Assembly (NCBI GenBank): GCA_021846965.1
Contig: JAJZWA010000007.1
Span: 39,204 to 80,639 of the forward strand
Length of the DNA stretch: 41,436 nucleotides
Direction of reading: 5' to 3'
Source of the DNA: Pseudomonadota bacterium
GTDB lineage: Bacteria; Pseudomonadota; Gammaproteobacteria; Burkholderiales; Burkholderiaceae_C
Shown here: piece by piece, positions 33,147 to 41,436 of the stretch
Layout of the letters: each line of letters starts with the position of its first letter
Numbering within the stretch: position 1 is the first letter of the stretch
Notes under the pieces: generated by a model
What the model saw: only the letters and a program-made list of their open reading frames with translations
The model's database searches: none
Told to the model about the DNA's origin: nothing
Program-made: the position numbers and the translations under genes

Positions 33147-33854
33147 ATGCTGCAGCAGATTCGCAGGTCCGAGCAACGAGGCCACGCCAACCATGGTTGG
33201 CTGGAGTCCTTCCACAGCTTCAGTTTCGCGTCCTACTACGACCCGAACTTCATCGAGTTCGGCCCGCTGCGGGTGATCAACGAGGACCGCGTCCAGCCCG
33301 GTACCGGATTCGGCGAGCACGGCCACCGTGACATGGAGATCATCAGCTACGTGCTGGAAGGAGAACTCGCCCACCAGGACTCCCTGGGCAACGGCTCCAC
33401 GCTGCGCCCCGGCGACGTGCAGCGCATGAGCGCCGGCACCGGGGTGCTGCACAGCGAGTTCAACCCCTCGCCCACCCAGGCCGTGCACTTCCTGCAGATC
33501 TGGATCAAGCCGCGCTCGACCGGCATCGCCCCGGGATACGAGCAAAGGCATTTCGGGGTGGAGGCGCGTCGGGGCCGGCTGTGCCGCATCGTGGACGGCC
33601 AGGCGCGTGACGGCGCGCTGAGCATGCACCAGGATGCGAGCCTGTACGCCGGCCTGTTCGACGGCGCCGAGCACGCGGAGCTGGCGCTGGACCCGGCACG
33701 CCGCGCCTATGTGCACCTGGTACGCGGCAGCTTGCACGTCAACGCCATCGAGCTGGGCGCCGGGGATGCGCTGATGCTGCGCCACGCCGACCGGCTGCAA
33801 CTGCGCCAGGGTGAAGGCGCCGAGGTGCTGGTGTTCGACCTGGCGGATCGCTGA
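33147..33854 (+). CDS. Pirin family bicupin protein
   Basis: A 235-residue protein of the YhhW/pirin type. The N-terminal cupin has GHANHGWLESFHSFSFASYYDP, then GFGEHGHRDMEIISYVLEGELAHQDSLGNGSTLRPGDVQRMSAGTGVLHSEFNPS, which supplies the metal-binding His and Glu residues. The C-terminal cupin is the AYVHLVRGSLHVNAIELGAGDAL part. Bacterial pirins bind iron or other metals and some have quercetin dioxygenase activity; the physiological role is unclear. The start at ATG 33147 is set by the conserved MLQQIRRSEQRG start. The 171-bp gap to the divergent PilZ gene shows no clear motif. Confidence 0.92.
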   Translation: MLQQIRRSEQRGHANHGWLESFHSFSFASYYDPNFIEFGPLRVINEDRVQPGTGFGEHGHRDMEIISYVLEGELAHQDSLGNGSTLRPGDVQRMSAGTGVLHSEFNPSPTQAVHFLQIWIKPRSTGIAPGYEQRHFGVEARRGRLCRIVDGQARDGALSMHQDASLYAGLFDGAEHAELALDPARRAYVHLVRGSLHVNAIELGAGDALMLRHADRLQLRQGEGAEVLVFDLADR

Positions 33855-33909
33855 GCAGGGGCGAAAGGCCCTGACAGGCGGGAACAGCCATGCGCGCCCT
33901 GCGCGCGCG

Positions 33910-33941
33910 AGGTGCGTGAATCCGAAGGTGCGTGAATCCGA
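33910..33941 (+). repeat. Perfect 16-bp tandem repeat upstream of the ferritin-like gene
   Basis: AGGTGCGTGAATCCGA occurs twice without a gap, at 33910-33925 and 33926-33941. The second copy provides the proposed -35 element of an ECF-type promoter. Such a perfect duplication in a control region is notable and could be a regulatory site or a recent slippage product. Confidence 0.75.
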
Positions 33942-33961
33942 TTCTCCGGTTGGCGCGTAAG
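33934..33961 (+). promoter_or_regulatory. Candidate ECF-sigma promoter for the ferritin-like gene
   Basis: GAATCC at 33934-33939 and CGTAAG at 33956-33961 are separated by 16 bp, the spacing typical of ECF promoters. The ECF sigma factor encoded downstream would be the obvious user. The exact recognition sequence of that sigma factor is unknown, so this is inference. Confidence 0.4.
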
Positions 33962-34027
33962 TCCAGACAGGCGGGCGATGAAGACTTGCCCGCCCCGGAC
34001 CTCAACCCCAACATTCAGGAGCATTCC

Positions 34028-34606
34028 ATGAACGCATCCGATGAGCCCAGGCTCCCCGCCCTCCATCGCCGTGACTGGTTCAAGCGTGGAGGCTTGTTCG
34101 TGGCCGGGCTGAGCGCCGCCTCGGCGCTGGCCCTGCCCACGCGCAGCTTCGCGGCATCGATGTCCACGCAAGGCGACATCGACATGCTCAACGTGGCGCT
34201 GGGCCTGGAATACCAGGCCATCGCGGCCTACCAGGTGGGGGCCGAATCGGGTCTGCTGCAAAAGCCCGTGCTCGCGGTGGCGGTGGACTTCCAGGGCCAG
34301 CACAAGGCGCACGCCGGCATCCTCGAGGCCACCATCTCCAAGCTGGGCGGCACTCCCGTGATGGCGAAAAAGCCTGCGGACTACGGCTTCCCCACCGACA
34401 AGCTCAAGAACCAGGCCGACGTGCTGCGCTTCGCCGCCGGCCTGGAAAAGGGAGCCGCCAGCGCCTACCTGGGCACGGTGCCGCAGTTCCATGACCGCGA
34501 TCTGGCCAAGGCGGCCGCGAGCATCCTCGGCGACGAGACCATGCACTGGGCCATTCTGCTCAACGCACTGGGCGAGAACCCGGTGCCGGCGGCCTTCATC
34601 GCCTGA
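34028..34606 (+). CDS. Tat-exported ferritin-like domain protein
   Basis: A 192-residue protein. HRRDWFKRGGLFVAGLSAASALALP is a twin-arginine signal (RRDWFK), with likely cleavage near residue 43. The mature part is a four-helix bundle of ferritin-like type with possible metal ligands Glu61 (LGLEYQAIAAY), His92 and His95 (GQHKAHAGILE), Glu140 (AAGLEKGAASAYL), and Glu170 with His173 (GDETMHW). Similar proteins are annotated only as ferritin-like. Export by Tat fits a protein that folds with its metal before crossing the membrane. The start ATG follows AGGAG. It sits just upstream of the ECF sigma/anti-sigma pair, suggesting it is a target of that pair. Confidence 0.88.
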   Translation: MNASDEPRLPALHRRDWFKRGGLFVAGLSAASALALPTRSFAASMSTQGDIDMLNVALGLEYQAIAAYQVGAESGLLQKPVLAVAVDFQGQHKAHAGILEATISKLGGTPVMAKKPADYGFPTDKLKNQADVLRFAAGLEKGAASAYLGTVPQFHDRDLAKAAASILGDETMHWAILLNALGENPVPAAFIA

Positions 34607-34609
34607 TCC

Positions 34610-34633
34610 CCGGCCGGGGCCGGCCCCGGCCGG
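34610..34633. terminator. Perfect 24-bp palindrome after the ferritin-like gene
   Basis: Positions 34610-34633 read identically on both strands (all G and C). In RNA it would fold into a very stable hairpin four bases after the ferritin-like stop codon. It could terminate, or attenuate, transcription between that gene and the ECF sigma gene. There is no following T-run. Confidence 0.55.
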
Positions 34634-34723
34634 AGCGCGCCTACGGCTAAGATGCGTGCCACCACGGCCGCTCCCGGCCGGCCGTGGACCCCGCGTGCGG
34701 CGCCCCGCCGCGCGTGGGGCCGC

Positions 34724-35296
34724 ATGACGCCGCCTGGCATGCCCGACCTGGAAAAACTGCTGGCCTTCACCGCACTCGGCGACCGCGAAGCCTTTTCGCG
34801 CTTGTACGAAGCCACGCGTCGCCGCGCCTGGGCCATTTGCCTGCGCCTGCTGCGCGACTCCACCCAGGCCGAGGATGCCATGCAGGACGCCTACGTCAAG
34901 ATCTGGCACCAGGCCGCCAGCTACCGTCCGGCCTCGGGGGCCGCCGAGGCCTGGCTGGCCGCGGTGGTGCGCAACACCTGCCGCGACCGCCTGCGCGCCC
35001 AGCGCCGCGAACCGGCCGACAGCCTCGAGGAACTGCCCGAGGCCGCCGAGTACGCCGACCCGGCGCCCAATCCGGAGCAACGCCTGGAAGCCAGCCTGTC
35101 GCAAGGCCACCTGCTGCATTGCTTCGGGCAGTTGCAAGCCCGCCAGCGCGACCTGCTGACCGAGTCCTACGTGCTGGGGCTGAGCCATTCCGAGATCTCC
35201 GAACGCTTCGGCATGGCGCTGGGCACGGTGAAGACCGTGATCCGTCGCTCGGTGCTGGCGCTGCGCGAGTGCCTCGCCCGGGGAGCCGCCTCATGA
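34724..35296 (+). CDS. ECF-family RNA polymerase sigma factor
   Basis: A 190-residue sigma factor of normal ECF size. Region 2 has AFSRLYEATRRRAWAICLRLLRDSTQAEDAMQDAYVKIWHQAASYRP; region 4 has LLTESYVLGLSHSEISERFGMALGTVKTVIRRSVLALREC, the HTH for the -35 element. A charged linker (EELPEAAEYADPAPNPEQRLE) joins them. I chose ATG 34724; a second in-frame ATG at 34739 would shorten it by five residues. The stop overlaps the anti-sigma start by 4 bp (ATGA). It probably controls itself and the ferritin-like gene (inference). Confidence 0.92.
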   Translation: MTPPGMPDLEKLLAFTALGDREAFSRLYEATRRRAWAICLRLLRDSTQAEDAMQDAYVKIWHQAASYRPASGAAEAWLAAVVRNTCRDRLRAQRREPADSLEELPEAAEYADPAPNPEQRLEASLSQGHLLHCFGQLQARQRDLLTESYVLGLSHSEISERFGMALGTVKTVIRRSVLALRECLARGAAS

Positions 35297-36039
35297 GGCT
35301 CGAACGCCACCCCGAACTGCTCGAGCGCCTGGCGGCCGACTACCTCACCGGCGGCATGGGCCCCGGTGCCCGCCGCCGTTACGAGGCCCTGCTGGCCGAT
35401 CGTCCGGAACTGGGTCGGGCGCTGGAACACTGGCGCGCGCACCTGGACCAGGGGCTGCTGCCCGAAAGCACCCCGGAGGCGGTCTGGGAGGCCGTGCAGC
35501 GCCGCATCGACATGTCGCGGCCAGGCACGCCCGCTAGCTCCGCGAACTCCAGCGCCGGCGGCCTGCTCGGCTGGGGCCTGCGCGCCTGGCGCGGGCTGGC
35601 GCTGGGCCTGGGCGCCACGGCCGCCGTCTCGCTGGCCCTGCTGGTGGCCCTGCTCGTGCGCGGCACGGGCCAGGCCCCGGCGCCGCTGCAACTGGTGGCG
35701 GTGCTCGACGGCCCGGCTGGCCATGCCGCGGTGCTGCAGGTGCGCGGCACGCAGGCGGCGCTGACCGCGGTGGGCGCGCAGGCGGCGCCGCCCGGCAAAT
35801 CCTTCGAGCTGTGGGTGCTGCCGCGCCAGGGCAAACCCATCGCCGCCGGGGTGGTGACCTTGCAAGGCACGCAGCACATGCCCATGCCGCCCGGACTGGT
35901 GGATGCCGCGGCACAGGCCAAGGGCTTCGCGATCAGCGTGGAGCCGCTGGGCGGCTCGCCCACCGGGCAGCCCACCGGCCCCGTCACCTACGTCGGGCGC
36001 CAGCTGGCCAGCGCGAGGCCCGAGCAGGCGGCGGGCTGA
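35293..36039 (+). CDS. RskA-like transmembrane anti-sigma factor
   Basis: A 248-residue single-pass membrane protein. The cytoplasmic N-terminus (HPELLERLAADYLTGGMGPGARRRYEALLADRPELGRALEHWRAHLDQGL) is the sigma-binding anti-sigma domain, without a zinc-finger HxxxCxxC. A transmembrane helix (LGLGATAAVSLALLVALLV) lies near 103-121. The C-terminal RskA domain in the periplasm shows KSFELWVLPRQGKPIAAGVV and AISVEPLGGSPTGQPTGPVTYVGRQ, which match the family. Translation is coupled to the sigma gene by a 4-bp overlap. The signal that releases the sigma factor is unknown. Confidence 0.92.
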   Translation: MRLERHPELLERLAADYLTGGMGPGARRRYEALLADRPELGRALEHWRAHLDQGLLPESTPEAVWEAVQRRIDMSRPGTPASSANSSAGGLLGWGLRAWRGLALGLGATAAVSLALLVALLVRGTGQAPAPLQLVAVLDGPAGHAAVLQVRGTQAALTAVGAQAAPPGKSFELWVLPRQGKPIAAGVVTLQGTQHMPMPPGLVDAAAQAKGFAISVEPLGGSPTGQPTGPVTYVGRQLASARPEQAAG

Positions 36040-36055
36040 GCGGCCCGGTCGGGCG

Positions 36056-36073
36056 GCGGCCTCAGGCGGCCGC
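36056..36073. terminator. Hairpin in the 22-bp gap between convergent anti-sigma and permease genes
   Basis: GCGGCC at 36056-36061 and GGCCGC at 36068-36073 form a stem with a 6-base loop that includes the permease stop codon. A second small stem (GCCCG/CGGGC) lies just before it. It may end transcription from both sides, but there is no T-run. Confidence 0.35.
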
Positions 36074-36916
36074 GCGGGTCAACGCGGCGATGGCCAGGCC
36101 GGCCAGCACGATGCCGGCGCGGTTGACCCTGCTGGTCGGCTCGCGCAGCCACACCATGCCTACCAGGGAGCTCAGCGCCACCACGCCCAGGTTCATGCCG
36201 GCGAACACCACCGCCGGATTGGCGCTCAGGCTCTGGTGCGCGCGTATGTACAGATCGATATTGGCATAGTTGAGCAGGCCCAGCACCAGACCGCCGCCCA
36301 GGCTGCGCAGATCGAATCGGGTGCCGCGCGCCAGGCGCAGCGCCTGCGCCACGGCCATGCAGACAAAGGCCAGCAGGAAGCTGCTCTGCAGCGCGGTGCC
36401 GAAGTTCGCGCCGCGCAGCGCCAGCAGCTTGAGCAGCACGTCGACCAGCGCGTAGCCGAACCACACCGCGAGCAGCCAGATCGCCGCATCGCCGCGCAAG
36501 GCGCGCGTCGCCGGGCGCGCCAGCAGGGCGAGCAGGGCGGGCAAGCCGAGCGCGAGCCCCAGCCATTGCCAGGCGTCGACCTTCTGGCCGAACAGGCTGA
36601 AGGCGGCTGCCAGCGACAACAGCAGGGACAGGCGCTGGGCGATGTCCGCGCGCACGATCCCGGCGCTTCGCACGGCCCGGCCCATGATCACGAACAAGCC
36701 CGGCAACACCACCCCCAGGGCCAGGGCGATGCCCCAGGGCATGCGCGACAGGCTGGCCGCGTCCATGGCGGGATGCAGCAGCAGTTGGCAAAGCAGCGCG
36801 GCGACGGCGTAGTTCCACAGCACCATCTGCCCGAGATCCAGGCGCCAGGCGGGGGCCTGGCGCAGCCACAGGGAAACGGCGACGCTGAAAGCTACGGCAA
36901 GGGCAAGGAACGGCAT
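36062..36916 (-). CDS. DMT/EamA-like permease
   Basis: A 284-residue inner-membrane protein with about ten hydrophobic segments and two repeated halves, as in the drug/metabolite transporter superfamily (FSVAVSLWLRQAPAWRLDLGQMVLWNYAVAALLCQLLL and VVFAGMNLGVVALSSLVGMVWLREPTSRVNRAGIVLAGLAI). The last part, with VWLREPTSRVNRAGIVLA, is a typical EamA ending. I chose ATG 36916, five bases after GGAG; ATG 36940 has no good ribosome site. The 3' end is 22 bp from the convergent anti-sigma gene. The substrate cannot be predicted. It lies 56 bp downstream of katG on the same strand. Confidence 0.85.
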   Translation of the reverse strand: MPFLALAVAFSVAVSLWLRQAPAWRLDLGQMVLWNYAVAALLCQLLLHPAMDAASLSRMPWGIALALGVVLPGLFVIMGRAVRSAGIVRADIAQRLSLLLSLAAAFSLFGQKVDAWQWLGLALGLPALLALLARPATRALRGDAAIWLLAVWFGYALVDVLLKLLALRGANFGTALQSSFLLAFVCMAVAQALRLARGTRFDLRSLGGGLVLGLLNYANIDLYIRAHQSLSANPAVVFAGMNLGVVALSSLVGMVWLREPTSRVNRAGIVLAGLAIAALTRAAA

Positions 36917-36972
36917 GGAGGCTCCGTGCAAAGCCCCCATGCTAGCGGCCGCGCCCCCGCCGGCGCCAGGGA

Positions 36973-39177
<2,205 letters not shown>

Positions 39178-39281
39178 TCAACACGCATTTCACGATTCGC
39201 CGACCGCGCAAGCTCCGCTTGCTGGGCGGGCGCCATGGCGCCGGCGATACGGGAAATTCAGGAATAGCGTATGGCGATAAG

Positions 39282-39318
39282 ATCGACGAAACAATTGAAT
39301 TGAATCAATGATGTCGAT
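39282..39318. promoter_or_regulatory. Dyad-rich katG promoter region (possible OxyR site)
   Basis: ATCGAC at 39282-39287 and GTCGAT at 39313-39318 are inverted, and inside them ATTGA at 39294-39298 pairs with TCAAT at 39305-39309. The patch is AT-richer than its surroundings and 135 to 171 bp upstream of the katG start. OxyR controls katG in many proteobacteria, but I cannot match the full ATAG-N7-CTAT pattern here. Nothing else is seen in 39148-39281. Confidence 0.4.
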
Positions 39319-39410
39319 AGCCGCACCGGGAACCGCGTCGATCGCGATCCGTCGTGCCGGTGTCGGTTCGGGCCCGTCCCAATGCAAAGAACCAAGAAGC
39401 CGAGAAGACA

Positions 39411-39443
39411 AGAAGCCCGAGCACCTTGCGGCGTCGGGCTTCT
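39411..39443 (-). terminator. Rho-independent terminator of tRNA-Ser
   Basis: On the minus strand AGAAGCCCGA and TCGGGCTTCT form a perfect 10-bp stem with a 13-base loop, followed by TTGTCTTCT. It starts ten bases after the tRNA 3' end. Confidence 0.85.
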
Positions 39444-39452
39444 CAGGTTTTC

Positions 39453-39543
39453 TGGCGGAGAGAGGGGGATTCGAACCCCCGAAGGGCTGTTAACCCTTAC
39501 ACGCTTTCCAGGCGTGCGACTTAAACCGCTCATCCATCTCTCC
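39453..39543 (-). tRNA. tRNA-Ser (anticodon GGA)
   Basis: A 91-base class II tRNA. The acceptor stem is GGAGAGA pairing with TCTCTCC, followed by discriminator G and an encoded CCA. The anticodon arm is CACGC-CTGGAAA-GCGTG, giving anticodon GGA for serine codons UCC/UCU. A long variable arm (about 18 bases around AAGGGTTAACAGCCCTT) is typical of tRNA-Ser, and the T-arm reads GGGGGTTCGAATCCCCC. A strong terminator follows. Confidence 0.97.
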
Positions 39544-39605
39544 GGGAAGCCCGACATCCTAGCAGCAGGCCGGCCGCTCGTGGAGCGCGCACGATGCGTC
39601 GGGCT

Positions 39606-40439
39606 TCAGGAGGCGTCGCGCTCCAGCGCGTCGGCGAGCTCGACGGCCCGGCGGGCCGCGGCCTGCAAGGCCTGGTCGAAGGCGCCGGCGACGTCGCGCT
39701 CGGCCAGCACGTCCAGCGCCGCGGCCGTGGTGCCGCCCTTGCTGGTGACCTGCTCGCGCAGTTTCCCCGCGCTCAGCGGCGAGGACTCGGCCAGCGCCGC
39801 GGCGCCCGCGATGGTGCCCAGCGCCAGGCGCTTCGCGGTGGCCTCGGGCAGGCCCAGTCGCACGCCGGAGGCGATCATGGCCTCGAGCACGTAGAACACA
39901 TAGGCTGGCCCGGAGCCGGACACGGCGGTGACGGCGTCGAGTTGCGTCTCCTCGTCCACCCAGGCGAGCTGCCCGGTGGCCCCCAGCACGCGCTCGGCCA
40001 GTTCGCGATCGCCCGCGCCGCAGGCCGGGCTCGCGTACAGCCCCGTCACGCCGCGGCCGATCAGCGCCGGCGTGTTGGGCATGGTGCGCACGACCCGTCC
40101 GGCCCCGCTGCGCGCGGCAATCGAGGCGCAGCGCACTCCAGCCATGATGCTTAATTGCAACACGTCAGCCGCCCGGGGACTGCGCTCGCGCAGGGCACTC
40201 GCCGCCTGGGCGAATTGTTGCGGTTTGACGGCCCAGACGACCACGTCGACGGCCCCCAGGCTCGCATCGGGCTCGGCGATGGCGTCGACCCCGAACTGCT
40301 CGCGCAGGCGCTGGCGCTGGGCCTCGAAGGGTTCGACCACGCGCAGGCAGGAGGCCGCGACGCCCGCGGCACGCAGGCCGCCGATGATGGCGCCGGCCAT
40401 GGTGCCGCCGCCGATGAAGCCGATGGTGATGGGTTGCAT
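39606..40439 (-). CDS. proC: Pyrroline-5-carboxylate reductase
   Basis: A 277-residue enzyme for the last step of proline synthesis (1-pyrroline-5-carboxylate to proline with NAD(P)H). The Rossmann motif is IGFIGGGTMAGAI at 6-18; VVWAVKPQQF, VVRTMPNTPALIGRGVTGL, and the C-terminal AVSGSGPAYVFYVLEAMI and VTSKGGTTAAAL signatures match. I chose ATG 40439, the usual start just before the Rossmann fold; GTG 40454 and ATG 40448 are in frame upstream, none with a clear ribosome site. A 62-bp gap separates it from the tRNA-Ser gene upstream of its 3' end. Confidence 0.95.
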   Translation of the reverse strand: MQPITIGFIGGGTMAGAIIGGLRAAGVAASCLRVVEPFEAQRQRLREQFGVDAIAEPDASLGAVDVVVWAVKPQQFAQAASALRERSPRAADVLQLSIMAGVRCASIAARSGAGRVVRTMPNTPALIGRGVTGLYASPACGAGDRELAERVLGATGQLAWVDEETQLDAVTAVSGSGPAYVFYVLEAMIASGVRLGLPEATAKRLALGTIAGAAALAESSPLSAGKLREQVTSKGGTTAAALDVLAERDVAGAFDQALQAAARRAVELADALERDAS

Positions 40440-40932
40440 GGAGCGCATTATCACCGCTCACACCAGGATGCTGGAGGATTCCTGCAAAACATATAGTACT
40501 CTCTTGATACGTATGGTTTCGCTTTTGAAATGAACATTCCGTTCATAATTGTTGACTTTTCCACGGATTGTCCAAGGCATTGGCGCAAGTACTCGACATA
40601 TCAACAAGTTCCGCCCGGGACTGGCTCCGCGCAGTCGCGGGCAGCGCGCGAGCGTCCACTCCCGCACCGGGCGTGGAACCGCGTGCCGATTCGCCGCCGT
40701 CCGACGCCGTCTTGCAACACCCGTCCAGGCCGCGGGCAGCCCCGCAAGGGCACACATCGCACAGGCTCAATATGTCGCTTAATCATTTCCTGGGCGACAA
40801 TACACGCTTGCCCTTCTCGCCGCCGGCTTCGCGCGGCGCACAGTCAGGCGGCTTGCCCGGCCGATGCGTTCGGCCGTAGGGCCGGCCATGCCGCGCTGAC
40901 GTGATCAACCCGACTTCCGGAGGTTGCCAACC
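40440..40932. other. 490-bp control region between proC and the Lrp-family gene
   Basis: No convincing gene is present. Bases 40490-40570 are much richer in A and T than the rest of the window (runs such as CATATAGTACTC and TTGTTGACTTTTCC), fitting promoters for the divergent proC and Lrp genes. Short open frames on both strands here lack family motifs. The stretch 40575-40900 is GC-rich and featureless to me. Confidence 0.6.
40530..40546. promoter_or_regulatory. ATGAAC-N5-GTTCAT dyad in the proC/Lrp divergent region
   Basis: ATGAAC at 40530-40535 and GTTCAT at 40541-40546 form a 6-bp inverted repeat with a 5-bp spacer in the AT-rich patch. It is in a good place for an operator; Lrp-family autoregulation is the simplest idea, but not shown. 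Confidence 0.45.
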
Positions 40933-41409
40933 ATGAAAGATGCCGCCAGCGCCCTCGATCGCGTCGACCGGCGCATTCTCGCCCTCCTCCAGGGCGATGG
41001 CCGCATGTCCAATCTGGCACTGGCGCAAGCTGTGCACCTTTCGCCCACGGCGGTACTCGAGCGGGTGCGGCGCCTTGTGCGCGAGCAGTACATCCTCGGC
41101 TACGAAGCGCGCCTGAACCCGCACAAGCTGGGTGCGTCGCTGCTGGTGTGCATCGAGGTGCTGCTCGACCGCAGCACCCCGGAGGCCTTCGAGCGCTTCA
41201 AGGAGGCCGCCCGCGAGCGCCCGGAAATCCTCGAGTGCTACCTGGTGGCCGGGGGTTTCGACTACCTGCTGAAGACCCGCGTCAGCGACATGGACGCCTA
41301 TCGCGAATTCCTCAACAAGGTCCTGCTCAGCCTTCCCGGCGTGCGCGAGACCCGCACCTATGTGGTCATGGAGGAGATCAAGAACACCCAGGCCCTGCAG
41401 GTGGAATAG
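40933..41409 (+). CDS. lrp: Lrp/AsnC family transcriptional regulator
   Basis: A 158-residue regulator with the N-terminal HTH (LDRVDRRILALLQGDGRMSNLALAQAVHLSPTAVLERVRRL) and the C-terminal RAM ligand-binding domain (LLVCIEVLLD, ECYLVAGGFDYLLKTRVSDMDAYREFL). LPGVRETRTYVVMEEIK near the end is very close to E. coli Lrp. The start ATG at 40933 is nine bases after GGAGG; an upstream TTG at 40924 is too near that site. Such regulators respond to amino acids such as leucine or proline. Its targets may include proC on the other strand or a gene beyond the window. Confidence 0.93.
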   Translation: MKDAASALDRVDRRILALLQGDGRMSNLALAQAVHLSPTAVLERVRRLVREQYILGYEARLNPHKLGASLLVCIEVLLDRSTPEAFERFKEAARERPEILECYLVAGGFDYLLKTRVSDMDAYREFLNKVLLSLPGVRETRTYVVMEEIKNTQALQVE

Positions 41410-41436
41410 CCCGGCGCGCCGATGTGAGCGCCGATG

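Noticed and set aside
34652..34723. Longer N-terminus for the ECF sigma factor, from ATG 34652
   Set aside because: The extra 24 residues are Arg/Ala/Pro-rich and unlike sigma region 2; ATG 34724 gives a normal ECF size.
40458..40757. 99-codon minus-strand open frame in the proC/lrp gap
   Set aside because: No family motif or ribosome site; it crosses the AT-rich promoter region.
40568..40879. 103-codon plus-strand open frame before lrp
   Set aside because: Pro/Ser/Arg-rich, no motif, no ribosome site; more likely leader DNA. Kept only as a possibility in the region note.

Overview
This 41.4 kb window is chromosomal DNA from a GC-rich betaproteobacterium, most likely a member of the Burkholderiales. 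The evidence is the gene set and order, especially a cysI-DUF934-cysH-cysD-cysN-cobA run with a [4Fe-4S]-type APS reductase, an Lrp close to the E. coli protein, and very high GC with dense overlapping genes. No species can be named from sequence alone. I saw no insertion sequence, prophage, CRISPR array or rRNA operon. The window reads as ordinary chromosome with several compact modules.

Layout. (1) 1-3.9 kb: a LysR regulator cut by the window edge, divergent from an aldo/keto reductase; then an OmpW-like porin, a GDSL lipase lipoprotein and a DUF1330 protein. (2) 3.9-10.6 kb, minus strand: a tightly coupled operon of seven genes, in transcription order FAD amine-oxidase-like protein, DUF1365, cyclopropane-fatty-acid synthase-like methyltransferase, chalcone-isomerase-like protein, MFS transporter, DUF3833 lipoprotein and SDR. 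Its promoter region carries repeated TGTCCA-type sites. The families point to membrane-lipid modification, and similar sets are known from light or singlet-oxygen regulons. (3) 10.9-13.8 kb: an unknown membrane protein and a PAS-PAS-GGDEF-EAL protein. (4) 13.8-18.8 kb: a ModE-like regulator, an MFS exporter, a purine permease, CoxG and XdhC. This suggests purine and molybdenum-hydroxylase metabolism, but no hydroxylase structural gene is present.

(5) 18.8-22.4 kb: a large RND pump preceded by a very short adaptor-like protein that seems to lack the central adaptor domains. (6) 22.6-28.6 kb: the assimilatory sulfate-reduction operon. CysD and CysN make APS, CysH reduces it directly to sulfite (no APS kinase is present), CysI reduces sulfite to sulfide, and CobA makes the siroheme precursor. 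(7) 28.8-33.0 kb: a GAF-PAS-GGDEF-linker-GAF-EAL protein and a YcgR-like PilZ protein, forming a local c-di-GMP group, with striking promoter repeats between them. (8) 33.1-36.0 kb: a pirin, then a Tat-exported ferritin-like protein followed by an ECF sigma factor and RskA-like anti-sigma factor. (9) 36.1-39.1 kb: a DMT permease and the catalase-peroxidase katG. (10) 39.4-41.4 kb: tRNA-Ser(GGA) with a clear terminator, proC, a 490 bp AT-richer control region, and an Lrp-family regulator.

The most unusual items are the seven-gene lipid operon with its repeated operator, the minimal adaptor next to the RND pump, and the ferritin-like/ECF/RskA cassette with its tandem promoter repeat and 24-bp perfect palindrome.
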